Shown one piece after another: positions 1 through 10,735 of a stretch of 64,000 nt of DNA. The translations under genes and the position numbers were made by a program. Under the pieces are notes generated by a model. The model saw only the letters and a program-made list of their open reading frames with translations. It made no database searches and was not told the origin of the DNA. The DNA comes from Telopea speciosissima (lineage: Eukaryota; Streptophyta; Magnoliopsida; Proteales; Proteaceae), in assembly GCF_018873765.1 (NCBI RefSeq), contig NC_057925.1, positions 12,163,568 through 12,227,567 on the forward strand, given 5' to 3'. Numbering within the stretch: the first letter of the stretch is position 1; each line of letters starts with the position of its first letter.

Positions 1-693
1 TATTCAAAATATATGATGGAAGCCATTTTTTTCTCTATGCTTTCCCATAATAAACTTCTTTCTCTTTTATTTTTCATGTTAAAATTCAAGTGAGAAATCA
101 TTCCAAAATGAAATACAACTTACAATGATTGATTAAATTTGCAAAAGTTTTTGTTGAGAGAGAATCAAATGGAATATTAAACATCAAGCTCCGGACTAAA
201 GATATATTGAAAAATGAAATACAACTTACAAGAATTAACTAAATATATAAAAAAAAAAATTTGGTTAAAAAATAGATTCAATTTTGTATTTTTATCTTTG
301 TTTCTCTTTCTTTTGAGATGGTTAAAACATTCGGTTCTGGTTCAGGGTCTCATTGAACTCACACCAATTAGACTCAAATCTATATCTAATGGTTTTTAGA
401 TTGGTTGCGTGTCAAATTTCAGCCTTAAATTCAATCATTTACTTTTCATATAACGAATAATGACAAACTAAAAATGATTAATCATTATACCAGATTCATG
501 CTTTGCAAGAACTATAACATTTCTATCTCTAACGGCATCTAATATTTATACGGATTTATTAGAAGTTAATACATTTATAATTTCCCTGTTTACTCCAAAA
601 TTACATATTTTGAATCTATTGTATTTTCTGTCACATCTCCACCATGCGGTGAGGGAGTGAGAACGAGAACAGGTGTTGGTTGTAGTAGAGTAG
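1..693. repeat. AT-rich non-coding DNA with a dispersed repeat
   Basis: No gene is supported here. Positions about 40-330 resemble 25505-25900: both carry the block 'attcaagtgagaaatcatt', then an 'aacatcaa' block and a T-rich tail. The 25.6-kb copy contains an extra palindromic insertion of about 185 bp that this copy lacks, so this copy shows the empty site. The small open frame at 214-399 is low-complexity and not convincing as a gene. Confidence 0.45.
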
Positions 694-1203
694 TGTCACA
701 GTCCGCCTAATCATGGCCCAAGGCTAAGACTTGCAAGGCCCATTGACATGGACCTTGGGCCAAGGAAGAACCAAGGTCTAGAACTCTCCATACTGGAAGA
801 GGCTAGACTCATTCTAGAAGTATTGAAGAACCTTTAGAAGCTAGGAAAGATCTAGCAAGCTTCTAGAGCATTCTTGTAAATATCTAGGATTATTCTAGAC
901 TCTATTCTAGAAGGTTCTCCACCGTTGGATGGAGGACACATGTAAATATCATAGCCATTCATCATAGGCTTGGTTGCCTATAAATAGAGGTGGCCTCATT
1001 TGGCCAAGGCATCAAGCAAGCAAGCTATCAAGTCTTGTACTAAAAGCTTTCAAGCCATTCAAGTGCATTCTTTCAAAAGTCTCTCTAGTGTTCTCTAAGT
1101 TCTCTTCCCAAGTCCCTTGCTAGAGTTGGTGAAAGGTTGACTTAGTGCTAGAGTGAGTGCTAAGTGCCGGCGCAGTTGCTTAGTAAGGTCTAAGGCCGTG
1201 ACA
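694..1203 (+). repeat. 5' LTR of chromovirus
   Basis: 510 bp, TG...CA, with a TATA box TATAAATA at 979-986 that would drive transcription rightward. It pairs with 5894-6403: 12 substitutions, 10 of them transitions, and no indels. Confidence 0.93.
979..986 (+). promoter_or_regulatory. LTR TATA box
   Basis: TATAAATA inside the 5' LTR, repeated at 6179-6186 in the 3' LTR. Its position is that of a U3 core promoter for the genomic RNA. Confidence 0.6.
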
Positions 1204-1207
1204 AGTG

Positions 1208-1219
1208 TGGTGTCAAAGC
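1208..1219 (+). other. Primer-binding site, initiator tRNA-Met type
   Basis: TGGTGTCAAAGC starts 5 nt after the 5' LTR and matches the usual TGGTATCAGAGC at 10 of 12 bases. Minus-strand DNA synthesis would prime here. Confidence 0.65.
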
Positions 1220-1256
1220 TTCGGTTGCAAGGGAAGATACTTGTAGATTCGACATC

Positions 1257-4200
1257 ATGGCTAACGAATCGGAAGTGCTAGACATGATGGTGAGTGAGCA
1301 AGCCCGTGGGAGGGAGGCCATTCCCACCAAGGAGAGGCGAAGAGGCAAGGACAAGTCTGTGGACGTTAGTGGAACTATGGAGCCACGCCTAGCTCGGGTG
1401 GAGCTAGCAACGGCCGAGGTGAAGGAGCGCCTCGATGTAGTGGAGCAAAGTGGGGAGGAGCTCGAAGACCACATGATAGAGCTCAAGGAGGAGCTAGTGA
1501 GCCAAATGGGGGAGCTCAAGGAGTCCCTACAAACCACTCTCAACACCATAGTGCACGCCCAACAGGAAGAGTTTGCCAGCTTCAAGGCTCAAGTATGGGA
1601 AGCATTGGCCAAGATGGAGGCTCGCATTGATGAGGTACAAGCGGATTGGGTAATGTGTAGGAGGGCAGCGGCTGGGGGAGCCACTACCTCGCGTGAGGTA
1701 CCTAGGGTGGAGGTACCAAAGCCCAAGCCATTTGATGGGAAGAGAGATGCGCGGGAAGTCGACAACTTTGTGTGGCACATGGAGAGGTACTTCGAGGCGA
1801 TGGCACTCGAGGACGAGGCGACTAAGGTGCGGACCGCAACACTTTACCTCACCGACACAGTAACTCTATGGTGGCGAAGGAGGCATGCCGACATAGAAAG
1901 AGGTACGTGCACCATAGACTCCTGGGATGAGTTCAAGAAGAAATTAAAGAAGCAATTCTACCCAGAAAATGCTACTTACTTGGCTAGAAAAAGCCTTAAA
2001 AGGCTGAAACACACTGGGTCTATTAGGGATTACGTCAAGGAATTCTCAACACTTATGCTTGAGGTCCCTAGTATGACCGATGAAGAACTTCTCTTCAACT
2101 TCATAGATGGTCTCCAAGGTTGGGCCGTGCAAGAACTACAACGTCGAGGCGTGCAAGATCTTGCTTCGACCGTAGCAGCAGCGGAGTCATTGGTGGAGTT
2201 CAGGAGAGAAGATAATGCTAAGGCCAAGAAGAGCAATGGAGGAAATGGTGGGGGAGAGAAAGGTCCCAAGAAATACCCTCTCAAGGAAGGAAGTAGTAAG
2301 GCTACTACAAGCAAGGAGGGTAAGGCCAAGTTTGACAAGAAGGATAAGTTCACTCCAAGGGACAAGTGCTTCTTGTGTGACGGGCCACACTGGGCTAGGG
2401 ATTGCCCCAAGAGGAAAGCTCTCAATGCCCTATTGGAGAAGGGTGAAGAGGAAGCACACATGGGGTCTCTACAACAACTGGGTGCTATCAAGGCCAAGGC
2501 GACGAAGGTCAAGGCCACTACCTCTCAGAAGGGGCTTATGTATGTGGAGGTACACATCAATGGGAAGCCCTCGCGAGCTATGGGAGACACAGGTGCCACA
2601 CATAATTTTGTCTCAATGGAGGAGGCAAAGAAGCTTGGACTAAAGGTGTCCAAGGAGGGAGGATGGCTTAAGGCGGTTAACTCCCAAGCTCGTCTCATTG
2701 AAGGTGTCGCTCGAGGGGTCGAGATGAGCATCGGGACGTGGAAAGGCACCGTGGACTTGTCGGTAGTGCCTATAAATGATTTTCAAGTGGTGTTGGGTAT
2801 GGAGTTCTTAAGGAGGGTCAAGGCTATACCCATGCCATTCATCAGCACCGTGTGCATCATGGAAGAAGGTGCACCATGCATGGTCCCAACGGTGCAAGGG
2901 ACCAAAGAAGGCCCCAAGCTACTCTCAGCCATGCAGTTGGAGAAAGGGGTCAAGAAGGGGGAAGACACCTACCTTGCGGCATTGCTTGAGGAGAAGGAGA
3001 ATAGCTCTACGGAGGTGTTGCCCAAGCCAGTGGAGAAGGTCCTTGAGGAGTTCAAGGATGTCATGCCACCAGAGCTGCCAAAGAGACTTCCACCTAGGAG
3101 GGAGGTGGATCATGCGATCGAGTTGGAGCCCGGTGCCAAGCCACCAGCCATGGCACCTTATCGAATGTCACCGCCAGAGTTAGAGGAACTAAGGAAGCAG
3201 CTGAAGGACTTACTTGATGCTGGGTTCGTCCGCCCATCCAAAGCTCCATATGGCGCCCCAGTTCTCTTTCAATGGAAGCATGATGGGTCACTTCGGCTAT
3301 GCATCGACTATCGAGCATTGAACAAGGTAACCATCAAGAACAAATACCCCATTCCTTTGATAGCTAATCTATTTGATAGACTCGGTGGGGCAAGGTACTT
3401 TACGAAGCTAGACTTGTGGTCGGGCTACTATCAAGTCCGCATCGCTGAGGGAGATGAAGCCAAGACCACATGTGTGACACGGTACGGCTCATATGAGTTC
3501 TTGGTTATGCCCTTTGGCCTCACCAATGCACCAGCCACATTTTACACATTGATGAACAAGGTCTTCCATCCCTACCTCGGCAAGTTCGTGGTGGTGTACT
3601 TAGACGACATCGTGATCTATAGTAACACCCTAGAGGAACATGTGCAACATCTAAGGATTGTCTTCAAGGTGCTGAAAGACAATCAGTTATATGTTAAGAA
3701 GGAGAAATGTTCTTTTGCCCAAGAGGAGGTGATGTTCCTAGGGCATAAGATTGGGGGTGGGACACTAAGGATGGACGAGAGTAAGGTGCGGGCTATACAG
3801 GAGTGGGAGGCACCTACAAAGGTTACCGAGCTAAGGTCTTTTCTTGGCCTGGTGAACTACTATAGGCGGTTCATTCAAGGGTATTCAAAGAGGGCAGCTC
3901 CACTCACCGATCTTCTAAAGAAGAACAAGGCATGGGAATGGTCAGACTCATGCCAGGATGCCTTTGATGATCTAAAGAAGGCCATCATGGAGGAACCAGT
4001 GCTTGCCTTGCCCGACTATGGCAAGCCATTCGAGGTGCATACGGATGCATCCGACTTTGCAATTGGAGGGGTACTGATGCAAGAAAGATACCCCATTGCA
4101 TATGAGAGCCGCAAGCTCAACGACACGGAGCGGCGTTACACCGTCTACGAGAAGGAAATGACCGCGGTGGTACATTGCCTAAGAACATGGCGACACTACT

Positions 4201-4736
4201 TGTTGGGGTCGAGGTTCGTCGCGAAGACGGACAATGTTGCCACTAGCTACTTTCAGACCCAGAAGAAGCTAAGTCCCAAGCAGGCTAGATGGCAAGACTT
4301 CTTGGCGGAATTTGACTTCGTCTTCGAGTACAAGCCGGGCAAGGCCAACGAGGTGGCTGATGCGCTAAGTAGAAAGGTGGAGTTAGCTTCCCTTAGCCAA
4401 CCGGAAGGAGAGCTCATGGGCTTGATCAAGGAAGGTCTACAACATGACCCGGTGGCTAAGAGCTTACTTGCACTTGTCAAAGAAGGCAAGACACAGAGGT
4501 TTTGGGAGCAAGATGGTTTGCTCTACGCCAAGAAGAGAAGACTATATGTTCCTAAATGGAACAACTTGAGGAGAAATTTGGTTCGGGAATGCCACGACAC
4601 CAAATGGGCTGGTCACCCAGGGCAACGACGCACGCGAGCATTGTTGGAAGCGGCGTACTATTGGCCTCAGATGCGTGATGACATAGAGGCCTATGTGAAG
4701 ACTTGTCTTGTGTGCCAACAAGATAAGGTGGAGTAG
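1257..4736 (+). CDS. Gag-protease-RT-RNase H-integrase N-part of chromovirus polyprotein
   Basis: 1159 codons open from ATG 1257, about 50 bp after the LTR. Domains in order: coiled-coil-rich N-terminus; Ty3-type Gag around residues 170-320 (with WWRRR and QFYP blocks); zinc knuckle [13 protein letters not shown] at 371-383 (CX2CX3HX4C, one residue shorter than the usual spacing); aspartic protease DTGA at 444; reverse transcriptase with YLDD at 781-784; RNase H with HTDAS at 928; integrase HHCC zinc finger with H1113, H1120, C1150 and C1153. All visible catalytic motifs up to the zinc finger are intact. The frame stops at TAG 4734-4736, before the integrase core. It continues in the same frame afterwards, so this is a nonsense change rather than the natural end; CAG to TAG would explain it. 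Confidence 0.92.
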   Translation: MANESEVLDMMVSEQARGREAIPTKERRRGKDKSVDVSGTMEPRLARVELATAEVKERLDVVEQSGEELEDHMIELKEELVSQMGELKESLQTTLNTIVHAQQEEFASFKAQVWEALAKMEARIDEVQADWVMCRRAAAGGATTSREVPRVEVPKPKPFDGKRDAREVDNFVWHMERYFEAMALEDEATKVRTATLYLTDTVTLWWRRRHADIERGTCTIDSWDEFKKKLKKQFYPENATYLARKSLKRLKHTGSIRDYVKEFSTLMLEVPSMTDEELLFNFIDGLQGWAVQELQRRGVQDLASTVAAAESLVEFRREDNAKAKKSNGGNGGGEKGPKKYPLKEGSSKATTSKEGKAKFDKKDKFTPRDKCFLCDGPHWARDCPKRKALNALLEKGEEEAHMGSLQQLGAIKAKATKVKATTSQKGLMYVEVHINGKPSRAMGDTGATHNFVSMEEAKKLGLKVSKEGGWLKAVNSQARLIEGVARGVEMSIGTWKGTVDLSVVPINDFQVVLGMEFLRRVKAIPMPFISTVCIMEEGAPCMVPTVQGTKEGPKLLSAMQLEKGVKKGEDTYLAALLEEKENSSTEVLPKPVEKVLEEFKDVMPPELPKRLPPRREVDHAIELEPGAKPPAMAPYRMSPPELEELRKQLKDLLDAGFVRPSKAPYGAPVLFQWKHDGSLRLCIDYRALNKVTIKNKYPIPLIANLFDRLGGARYFTKLDLWSGYYQVRIAEGDEAKTTCVTRYGSYEFLVMPFGLTNAPATFYTLMNKVFHPYLGKFVVVYLDDIVIYSNTLEEHVQHLRIVFKVLKDNQLYVKKEKCSFAQEEVMFLGHKIGGGTLRMDESKVRAIQEWEAPTKVTELRSFLGLVNYYRRFIQGYSKRAAPLTDLLKKNKAWEWSDSCQDAFDDLKKAIMEEPVLALPDYGKPFEVHTDASDFAIGGVLMQERYPIAYESRKLNDTERRYTVYEKEMTAVVHCLRTWRHYLLGSRFVAKTDNVATSYFQTQKKLSPKQARWQDFLAEFDFVFEYKPGKANEVADALSRKVELASLSQPEGELMGLIKEGLQHDPVAKSLLALVKEGKTQRFWEQDGLLYAKKRRLYVPKWNNLRRNLVRECHDTKWAGHPGQRRTRALLEAAYYWPQMRDDIEAYVKTCLVCQQDKVE

Positions 4737-5882
4737 CAACCACCTAGGGGATTGTTGGAGCCACTCCCAATACCCGAGAGAGCATGGGAGAGTGTCTCCA
4801 TGGACTTCATCAGTGCCCTACCCAAGTCAGAGGGATGTGGGTCAATCATGGTGGTTGTGGATAGATTTTCTAAATATGGCACGTTTGTGGCGGCACCAAG
4901 AGACTGCACGGCGGAAGAGGTAGCAAGACTATTCTTGAGGCACGTCGTCAAGTATTGGGGTGTGCCACAATCGATCATCAGCGATCGAGACCCTCGCTTC
5001 ACAGGGAGGTTTTGGACGGAGCTGTTCAAATTGATGGGGTCGGCACTACACTTCTCTACAAGCTTCCATCCACAAACCGATGGACACACGGAGCGCATCA
5101 ACAGTTTGTTGGAGCTTTACTTGAGGCATTTCGTGAGTGCTAACCAATGAGATTGGGCTAAGTTGCTTGATGTGGCCCAATTCTCCTACAATCTCCAAAG
5201 GAGCGAGGCAACCAATCAAAGTCCATTTGAGATTGGCATAGGACAACAACCCTTAACGCCACATACGGTGATGACAGGCTACACAGGGAAGAGCCCATCG
5301 GCGTTCAAGTTTGCCAAGGAGTGGCAAGAGAAGGTGGATGTGGCTAAGTCGTACTTAGACAAAGCCACTAAGAAGATGAAGAAGTGGGCAGACAAGGACA
5401 GGCGGCTAGCAAGGTTTGAAGTTGGGGACATGGTGCTTGTGAAGCTTCTACCTCAACAACTCAAGTCCCTACGGAAGGTGCACAAGGGGCTGGTTCGTAG
5501 GTACGAGGGCCCATTTGAAATCACAAGGAAGGTAGGCAAGGTGTCTTATGAGGTGAGCCTACCTCCTAAGCTCAAGATCCATCCAGTCTTTCATGCAAGC
5601 ATGCTAAAGCCTTATCATGGAGACATGGAAGACCCAAGTCGTGGAACGTCAATGAGGGCACCAATGAGTGTCACAACTTCCTACGATAAGGAGGCTGAGT
5701 ACATGATCGCAGACCGAGTTGTGCGGAAGCGAGGAGTACCTCCTAGTAGGGAGTACTTAGTCAAGTAGAAAGAGCTACCGGAGAGCGAAGCAAGTTGGGA
5801 ACATGCGGACTCTCTATGGCAGTTTCAGGAGCAAATACGAAGGTTCCACGAGGAGGACGCGATGAGGACGTCGCCAACTTAG
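4737..5882 (+). pseudogene. Integrase core and chromodomain part of the polyprotein, interrupted by two stops
   Basis: Same reading frame as 1257-4736, with no frameshift. The integrase catalytic triad D1183, D1243 and E1279 (D-X35-E) is present, followed by a GPF-type module (RRYEGPFEI) and a chromodomain. TGA at 5148-5150 (codon 1298) and TAG at 5766-5768 (codon 1504, inside the chromodomain where a Trp is usual) interrupt it. The natural stop is TAG 5880-5882 (codon 1542). CGA to TGA and TGG to TAG would account for both stops as single transitions. The chromodomain normally guides chromovirus integration to chromatin. Confidence 0.88.
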
Positions 5883-5893
5883 GTGGGGGAGAA
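5879..5893 (+). other. Polypurine tract
   Basis: Purine-rich run AGGTGGGGGAGAA directly before the 3' LTR, overlapping the final stop codon. It is the expected plus-strand primer. Confidence 0.7.
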
Positions 5894-6403
5894 TGTCACA
5901 GCCCGCCTAATCATGGCCCAAGGCTAAGACTTGCAAGGCCCATTGACATGGACCTTGGGCCAAGGAAGAACCAAGGTCTAGAACTCTCCATACTGGAAGA
6001 GGCTAGACTCATTCTAGAAGTATTGAAGAACCTCTAGAAACTAGGAAAGATCTAGCAAGCTTCTAGAGCATTCTTGTAAATATCTGGGATTATTCTAGAC
6101 TCTATTCTAGAAGGTTCTCCACCGTTGGATGGAGGACACATGTAAATATCATAGCCATTCATCATAGGCTTGATTGCCTATAAATAGAGGTGGCCTCATT
6201 TGGCCAAGGCATCAAGCAAGCAAGCTATCAAGTCTTGTACTAAAAGCTTTCAAGCCATTCAAGTGCATTCTTTCAAAAGTCTCTCTAGTGTTCTCTAAGT
6301 TCTCTTCCCAAGTCCCTTACTAGAGTTGGTGAAAGGCTAACTTAGTGCTAGAGTGAGTGCTAAGTGTCTGCGCGGTTGCTTAGTAAGGTCTAAGGACGTG
6401 ACA
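5894..6403 (+). repeat. 3' LTR of chromovirus
   Basis: 510 bp, same length as the 5' LTR; starts TGTCACAG and ends GTGACA. Confidence 0.93.
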
Positions 6404-6649
6404 GTAGGCCATGGGTACCTTACGTTGTTGGTTGGTTCATTCAAACTTTGACGAATCTCTTTTGTTTCTTTACCCCAAGTCTTTTCATTAAGTCAGTCAG
6501 CAAAAGAGATCATTGGGGTATGTTTTTCCACAGAGGCCGTTCACTCTCTCTTTCGTTGCATGGAAAACGTTAACGCGATTCTAGAAAGGGATCCTACCCT
6601 TATTATGGAAAAATTACTAGTAAGTAGTCGTTCCCTTCTACCCAAAACT

Positions 6650-6890
6650 TTCCTTGTGGAAAATGCTTGTTGGTGAAAAGACGAATTTTTATCACCTCCA
6701 AGTCATTGCCCGCTTCAATTTCCTCTAATCCCTCATATTAGAGTAGAAATGATCACCCTACCCCACCTTGGGCAGTGTGTTCGGGCGGTGGTTAAGATGA
6801 TCATTTTTGCTCCTATGTGAGAGATTGGAAGGAATTGAAGGTGATAACGATTTGTGAAAAAACCCACATGTGATTATTTTCCACAAAGAG
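6650..6890. repeat. Snapback (inverted-repeat) element
   Basis: Left arm about 6650-6765 and right arm about 6790-6890 are imperfect reverse complements. Paired blocks include TTGTGGAAAAT with ATTTTCCACAA, and GAAATGATCA with TGATCATTTT. No coding capacity. Another copy of the 'ttccaca..agaggc..ttca.tctctct' block lies at about 6522, so the full unit may be larger. The rest of 6404-7402 shows no gene. Confidence 0.6.
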
Positions 6891-7402
6891 GCAATTCATT
6901 CTCTCTTACGAGCCAACAACGTACTGCAAATCAACAAAATCAAGAAATTATGACACTAGACTGACACTATTCATGTATTGTAGGTCAATAAAAACGAGAA
7001 AACGCAATTGGTGTCCAACATTGAACCCACGTATTCAAAATATGGATCAATGTTCTTTGTACCGCAGCGCAAATTGCGCGAGACACATAGGGGCAATTTT
7101 TCTACCATTTAGGGGGTGGAATTATCATTTCACCCACCCCCATGTATTTTGGGCATAGAAAACAGTTACCGTCAAAATATACTTTGAAGGCCATACATTG
7201 ATTTCATTCTAAAATTGAGTAAATGCATGAAAAATATAAATCAATTATATGGGATGGACGACATGGAAGAATACTGCTGGCAGATGAGGATCAACAATAA
7301 CTACGATATCCAACAGGCAATTGGAAATCCAATAAAGCTATTGATGTAGGTAGATGGATCTTGGTCACCTACGGATGTCGCATCAGGAATATATCTTGTA
7401 AC

Positions 7403-8045
7403 TAAGGGTGTCAAAATCAAATCGAAATCGTTTACTGAAATCGAATCAAGTCTTTTACACCGAAACCGTGAAATTGTTTATTAAATGATTTGGTTGTGGT
7501 TTTAAAACTGTGACTGTTTAGATAAATGATTTAAATTGAACCGAACTGTAAAACAAATATTAGTAATATGTAATGGTAATAATTAATCATTAGTGGCTTC
7601 ATACAATAGGTTGCTGCTAAATTTAAAAACAATGAGAGACAGAATGATTGGTAGAAGTGTATATGTGGAATATGTATTAAAACAATTGGGTTGGATGATT
7701 TCAAATACATTAGTGTAATAGTATTTAATGTTTCTATGAATAATTTGGCTTCTCCATAAATTAGAATCATGTCCTTTTTAATGTGGCTTATTGAGTACAT
7801 CAAGTAAGCATTAAATTCGATGTAAAATAGGCAAACCGTTTAAGAACCAAGAATTTAATACCGTGACTAAAATCATATAGGGCCAATAAATCGAAACCGT
7901 TTAAAAATTGAGAAACTAAAATTATTTACTAAATGGTTTTTGTTTAAATAATCGAAACTGTTTAATAAACAATTCGATTCCGATTTCACCTAAAAATCCT
8001 TGTACCAAACCGATTAAATCAAAACTGAACCGTTTAAAACCCTTA
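7403..8045. mobile_element. hAT-like non-autonomous element (copy A)
   Basis: Starts TAAGGGTGTCAAAATC and ends ACCCTTA, flanked by an imperfect 8-bp duplication (CTTGTAAC at 7395-7402, CCTATAAC at 8046-8053; 6 of 8 match). The interior is rich in 'gaaaccgttta' blocks. No transposase is visible. The 8-bp duplication and the GGGTGTCAA terminus fit the hAT superfamily. Confidence 0.6.
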
Positions 8046-8348
8046 CCTATAACAATCCAATGATCAAAGTTTCACAACATTACTCCTCTTCTTGATGATC
8101 TATCACATACACGACAACTACTAGAGGTTGTGCAGAGAGGCCTGTCTGAGTGGTCCGTATAGCAAACAGTTCCACTAGGGTAAGGGTGTCAAATTGAACC
8201 AGGTCAAAAACCAAAATCAAATCTTGACTAAATAATTAAAATCAAATTGAGCATAATAGAATTTGATTACAATCCGAAACTAAGGAACAGAACCGAGGAG
8301 AGATTTAATTAATTTTCGAATCCAACACAGGTAAAATAATAATAAATT

Positions 8349-8660
8349 GAGAAAATATCTATCCCCTCCCCTTTAAGTTTGCCTAATATCAATCCAGTAC
8401 CCAAGTTTTGAAAAATATCTACCCCCTCCCCTACTGTATAAAGATTATATCAACCATACCTTAACCGTTAAAAAATGCCATTAAATGATGATGTGGCATT
8501 TATAAAATTTGTAAAACCCCAAAATACCCTTAACCCAACCCTAACCTAACATTCTCTCTCCTCTCTCACTCCTCCCCATCCCTCGTTTCTCTTTCCTTCT
8601 TTCTTCTCCGGCGAACACCACCACCGTCACTGCTAGAACTTTTCTTTTCTCTCTTCCTTC
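8349..8660 (+). repeat. Left terminal inverted repeat of the Pack-MULE
   Basis: Begins GAGAAAATATCTATCCCC. Its reverse complement matches the right end through landmarks such as 'caatccagtacc', 'gtaaaaccccaaaataccc' and 'aacaccaccaccgtcac'. Confidence 0.85.
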
Positions 8661-8689
8661 TGATAATTCTCTATGTTTACCGCCTGATC

Positions 8690-9925
8690 AACAGCTGCGG
8701 CTTTCAATAACTGTTCTTCAGAAGCAGCGTCAACAAAGACGAGGTGGATTCCAATTCATCGGCCGCAGGAGGAGCTATGGTGGTCATCCTGATCTTGGGA
8801 TTTTCTTCATGTTTCAGTACTGGATCCAATGGAAGGACTACTGTTGATTGGTTTGTTTCACCAATCCCTGATAATTTTTTTCTCTTCTTCTTCACTCTAC
8901 AAAGTTAGATTAACAGCCCAACCAACACTTATTAGAACTTAAAAGAATGTTTTTTTCCCACCCTGTAAGCAGAACAAGATTGTGGTTAGAGAAAAAGAAA
9001 AAGAAGGGTCACAAATCTGAAAGGGAAGAGAGAAGGAAAGGGAAAGAAAGGGATGGATTGATTGAGAGAAATGGAAATTTGTGGAAAGAAAGGGCAATGG
9101 AAGAGGGAAACTGTCAATTCCAAATCGATGATGAAACAGAGCAGAAACAGATCATGAGTTCCAAATCCATATCGTCGTCCTCTTTAAAGGGTTGCAACAG
9201 AAAATCCCTATTTGAACCTGAACATGCTCCAAATCCATATCGTCTTCCTCATTTGTGACCACAGATGAACCAGGAGGAGCGTTCGCCAACCCATCTTGAA
9301 AAAACCCATCATTTTTCTGGATCTTTTTCTCGATTTCTTCATCACTTTTCTTCTGTACAGCTTCTCCTCCGCATTTTTCAAGAACCTGAATGTTGGAGGT
9401 GGTGAAGACGTAGTCCTGTTCAGCTCCGCAATCTGTTGATGATTCATAGAGAGGGTTGAATCCATGGTGGTTACATGAGTCCACAGGGGTCAGCGGTGGA
9501 GTGAAAAATTCCGGTGAAGACAAAGGAGTCAAAAATGGGATCTCCACTGTCAAGATTTCACTCGGCTTCTATCACCTCTGGACTTCCCATCCTCGGATTC
9601 CAAATCCTCCTTTGTCTCTTCTTTGATGGTGAACAGAAATCTTGGAGGCCCAGCTAGATTATGCAGCATCATGAGTTCCAAATCCATATCATCGTCCTCT
9701 TTAAAGGGTTGCAACAGAAAATCCCTATTTGAACCTGAAAATGGTCCAAATCCATGTCGTCTTCCCCTTCAAAGGATTTCAGCAGAAAATCCCTATTTGA
9801 ACTTGAACAAAGGTTAAGCTGATTCTCTATTTCATGGTCCCTGTAATTCTCACAGAGATGGTGTTCATCGCTTTTGCGAAAGAGAAAAAGATCTTTTTGA
9901 TGTTGCAGGTGTGGGGCGTGCAAGG
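8690..9925 (-). pseudogene. Captured, frameshifted plant gene fragment of unknown function
   Basis: Reading leftward on the minus strand, fragments in different frames line up as one protein. They are an N-terminal part from ATG 9923 (MHAPHLQHQKDLFLFRKSDE), a block GPPRFLFTIKEETKEDLESE near 9560-9665, PFLTPLSSPEFFTPPLTP with GFNPLYESSTD at 9430-9550, SSPPPTFRFLKNAEEKLYRR at about 9360-9420, and a possible tail (VVLPLDPV) at about 8830. Proteins with this order of Pro/Ser-rich and FKFL-DAEEKLYRR-type blocks are familiar in plants, but I cannot name the gene. Several indels and stops break it. A block of about 95 bp (9150-9245) is repeated at 9668-9760, so the captured segment was rearranged. 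Confidence 0.6.
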
Positions 9926-10079
9926 AAGAAGGAGAAGAAGATGTAGAAACGAAAAAGGGGATTTTGGGTGAAATAGATGAAAAATGGGTTTTGGGATTGG
10001 AGAGCGTAAAATTGGAATTAAATTAAGGGTAATTTAGGGTTTTAGAATAATTGGACATGCCGACTTTCACTGGTTTCGC

Positions 10080-10390
10080 TGGAGAAGAAGAGTTGCAGGT
10101 GTGACGGTGGTGGTGTTCATCGGAGAAGAAAGAAGGAAAGAGAAATGAGGGATGGGGAGGAGTGAGAGAGGAGAGAGAATGTTAGGTTAGGTTAGCGTTG
10201 GGTTGGGTTAAGGGTATTTTGGGGTTTTACAAATTTTGTACATGCCACATTATCCCTTAATGACATTTTAATGTTTAGGGTACAATTGATAAAATCTTTA
10301 TAAAGTAAAGGAGGAGGTAGATATTTTTCAAAACTTAGGTACTGGATTGATATTAGGCAAATTTAGAGGGGAGGGGGTAGATATTTTTCC
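10080..10390 (-). repeat. Right terminal inverted repeat of the Pack-MULE
   Basis: Reverse complement begins GGAAAAATATCTACCCCC, 15 of 18 identical to the left terminus. Confidence 0.85.
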
Positions 10391-10500
10391 TAATAAATTA
10401 TACTATATTAATACTCTATAATATTAATATATTTTAATATATATTTTACTAATATTAGTAATAGATTTATAATACTAGTATATATATATATATATTTTTT

Positions 10501-10504
10501 TTTT

Positions 10505-10539
<35 letters not shown>

Positions 10540-10540
10540 C
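10501..10540. repeat. (ATTT)n microsatellite
   Basis: About eight to nine ATTT units following a TA- and T-rich run. Confidence 0.9.
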
Positions 10541-10735
10541 AATATAAACCAAATATAGGAAGTGGATCCAAACCATGTAAGAATCGAACAGAAACCAGAA
10601 TCGTACATGTTTGGTACGAGTTCCAAATTTCACAATTGAGGCGGGACTTGGTCCCGATCTGGATCACACTAATACTCCCTGAAACTGAATCAAACCCGAA
10701 CTGAATACCCGATTCCGAACTACTTGACACCCTTA

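Larger units (their letters stand above)
694..6403 (+). mobile_element. Ty3/gypsy chromovirus, complete LTR retrotransposon
   Basis: A 5710-bp element with two 510-bp LTRs, a tRNA-Met-like primer site, one long gag-pol frame, a polypurine tract and a C-terminal chromodomain, which places it in the chromovirus branch (Reina- or Tekay-like; lineage not resolved). The LTRs begin TGTCAC and end GTGACA, a perfect 6-bp inverted terminus. GTAG lies immediately outside both ends (690-693 and 6404-6407); a 5-bp AGTAG duplication is possible if the terminal A is shared. The LTRs differ at 12 of 510 positions by hand count with no indels, so insertion was recent. Three nonsense codons make it non-autonomous as it stands. 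Confidence 0.95.
8349..10390. mobile_element. Pack-MULE: Mutator-like element carrying a host gene fragment
   Basis: 2042 bp with terminal inverted repeats of about 310 bp (8349-8660 and about 10080-10390) and a perfect 9-bp target duplication TAATAAATT (8340-8348 and 10391-10399), the Mutator hallmark. No transposase is present. Between the repeats are degraded minus-strand coding pieces of a plant gene. This is the Pack-MULE architecture: non-autonomous MULE plus captured host sequence. Confidence 0.85.
8181..10735. mobile_element. hAT-like element (copy B) split by a Pack-MULE
   Basis: Left end TAAGGGTGTCAA at 8181 and right end TTGACACCCTTA at 10735 are reverse complements. The element's own sequence is about 8181-8348 and 10400-10735; the middle is the Mutator-like insertion at 8349-10390. 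No convincing 8-bp flanking duplication was found, so these ends may belong to two different copies. Confidence 0.45.

Noticed and set aside
1190-3183. Several open frames on both strands over the chromovirus gag-pol (for example 2030-2518 minus, 2215-2643 plus)
   Set aside because: They are shadow frames of the long polyprotein frame and have no recognisable motifs.
8181-10735. 8-bp target duplication for hAT-like copy B
   Set aside because: CACTAGGG on the left and TTATATAC on the right do not match, so no duplication is claimed.
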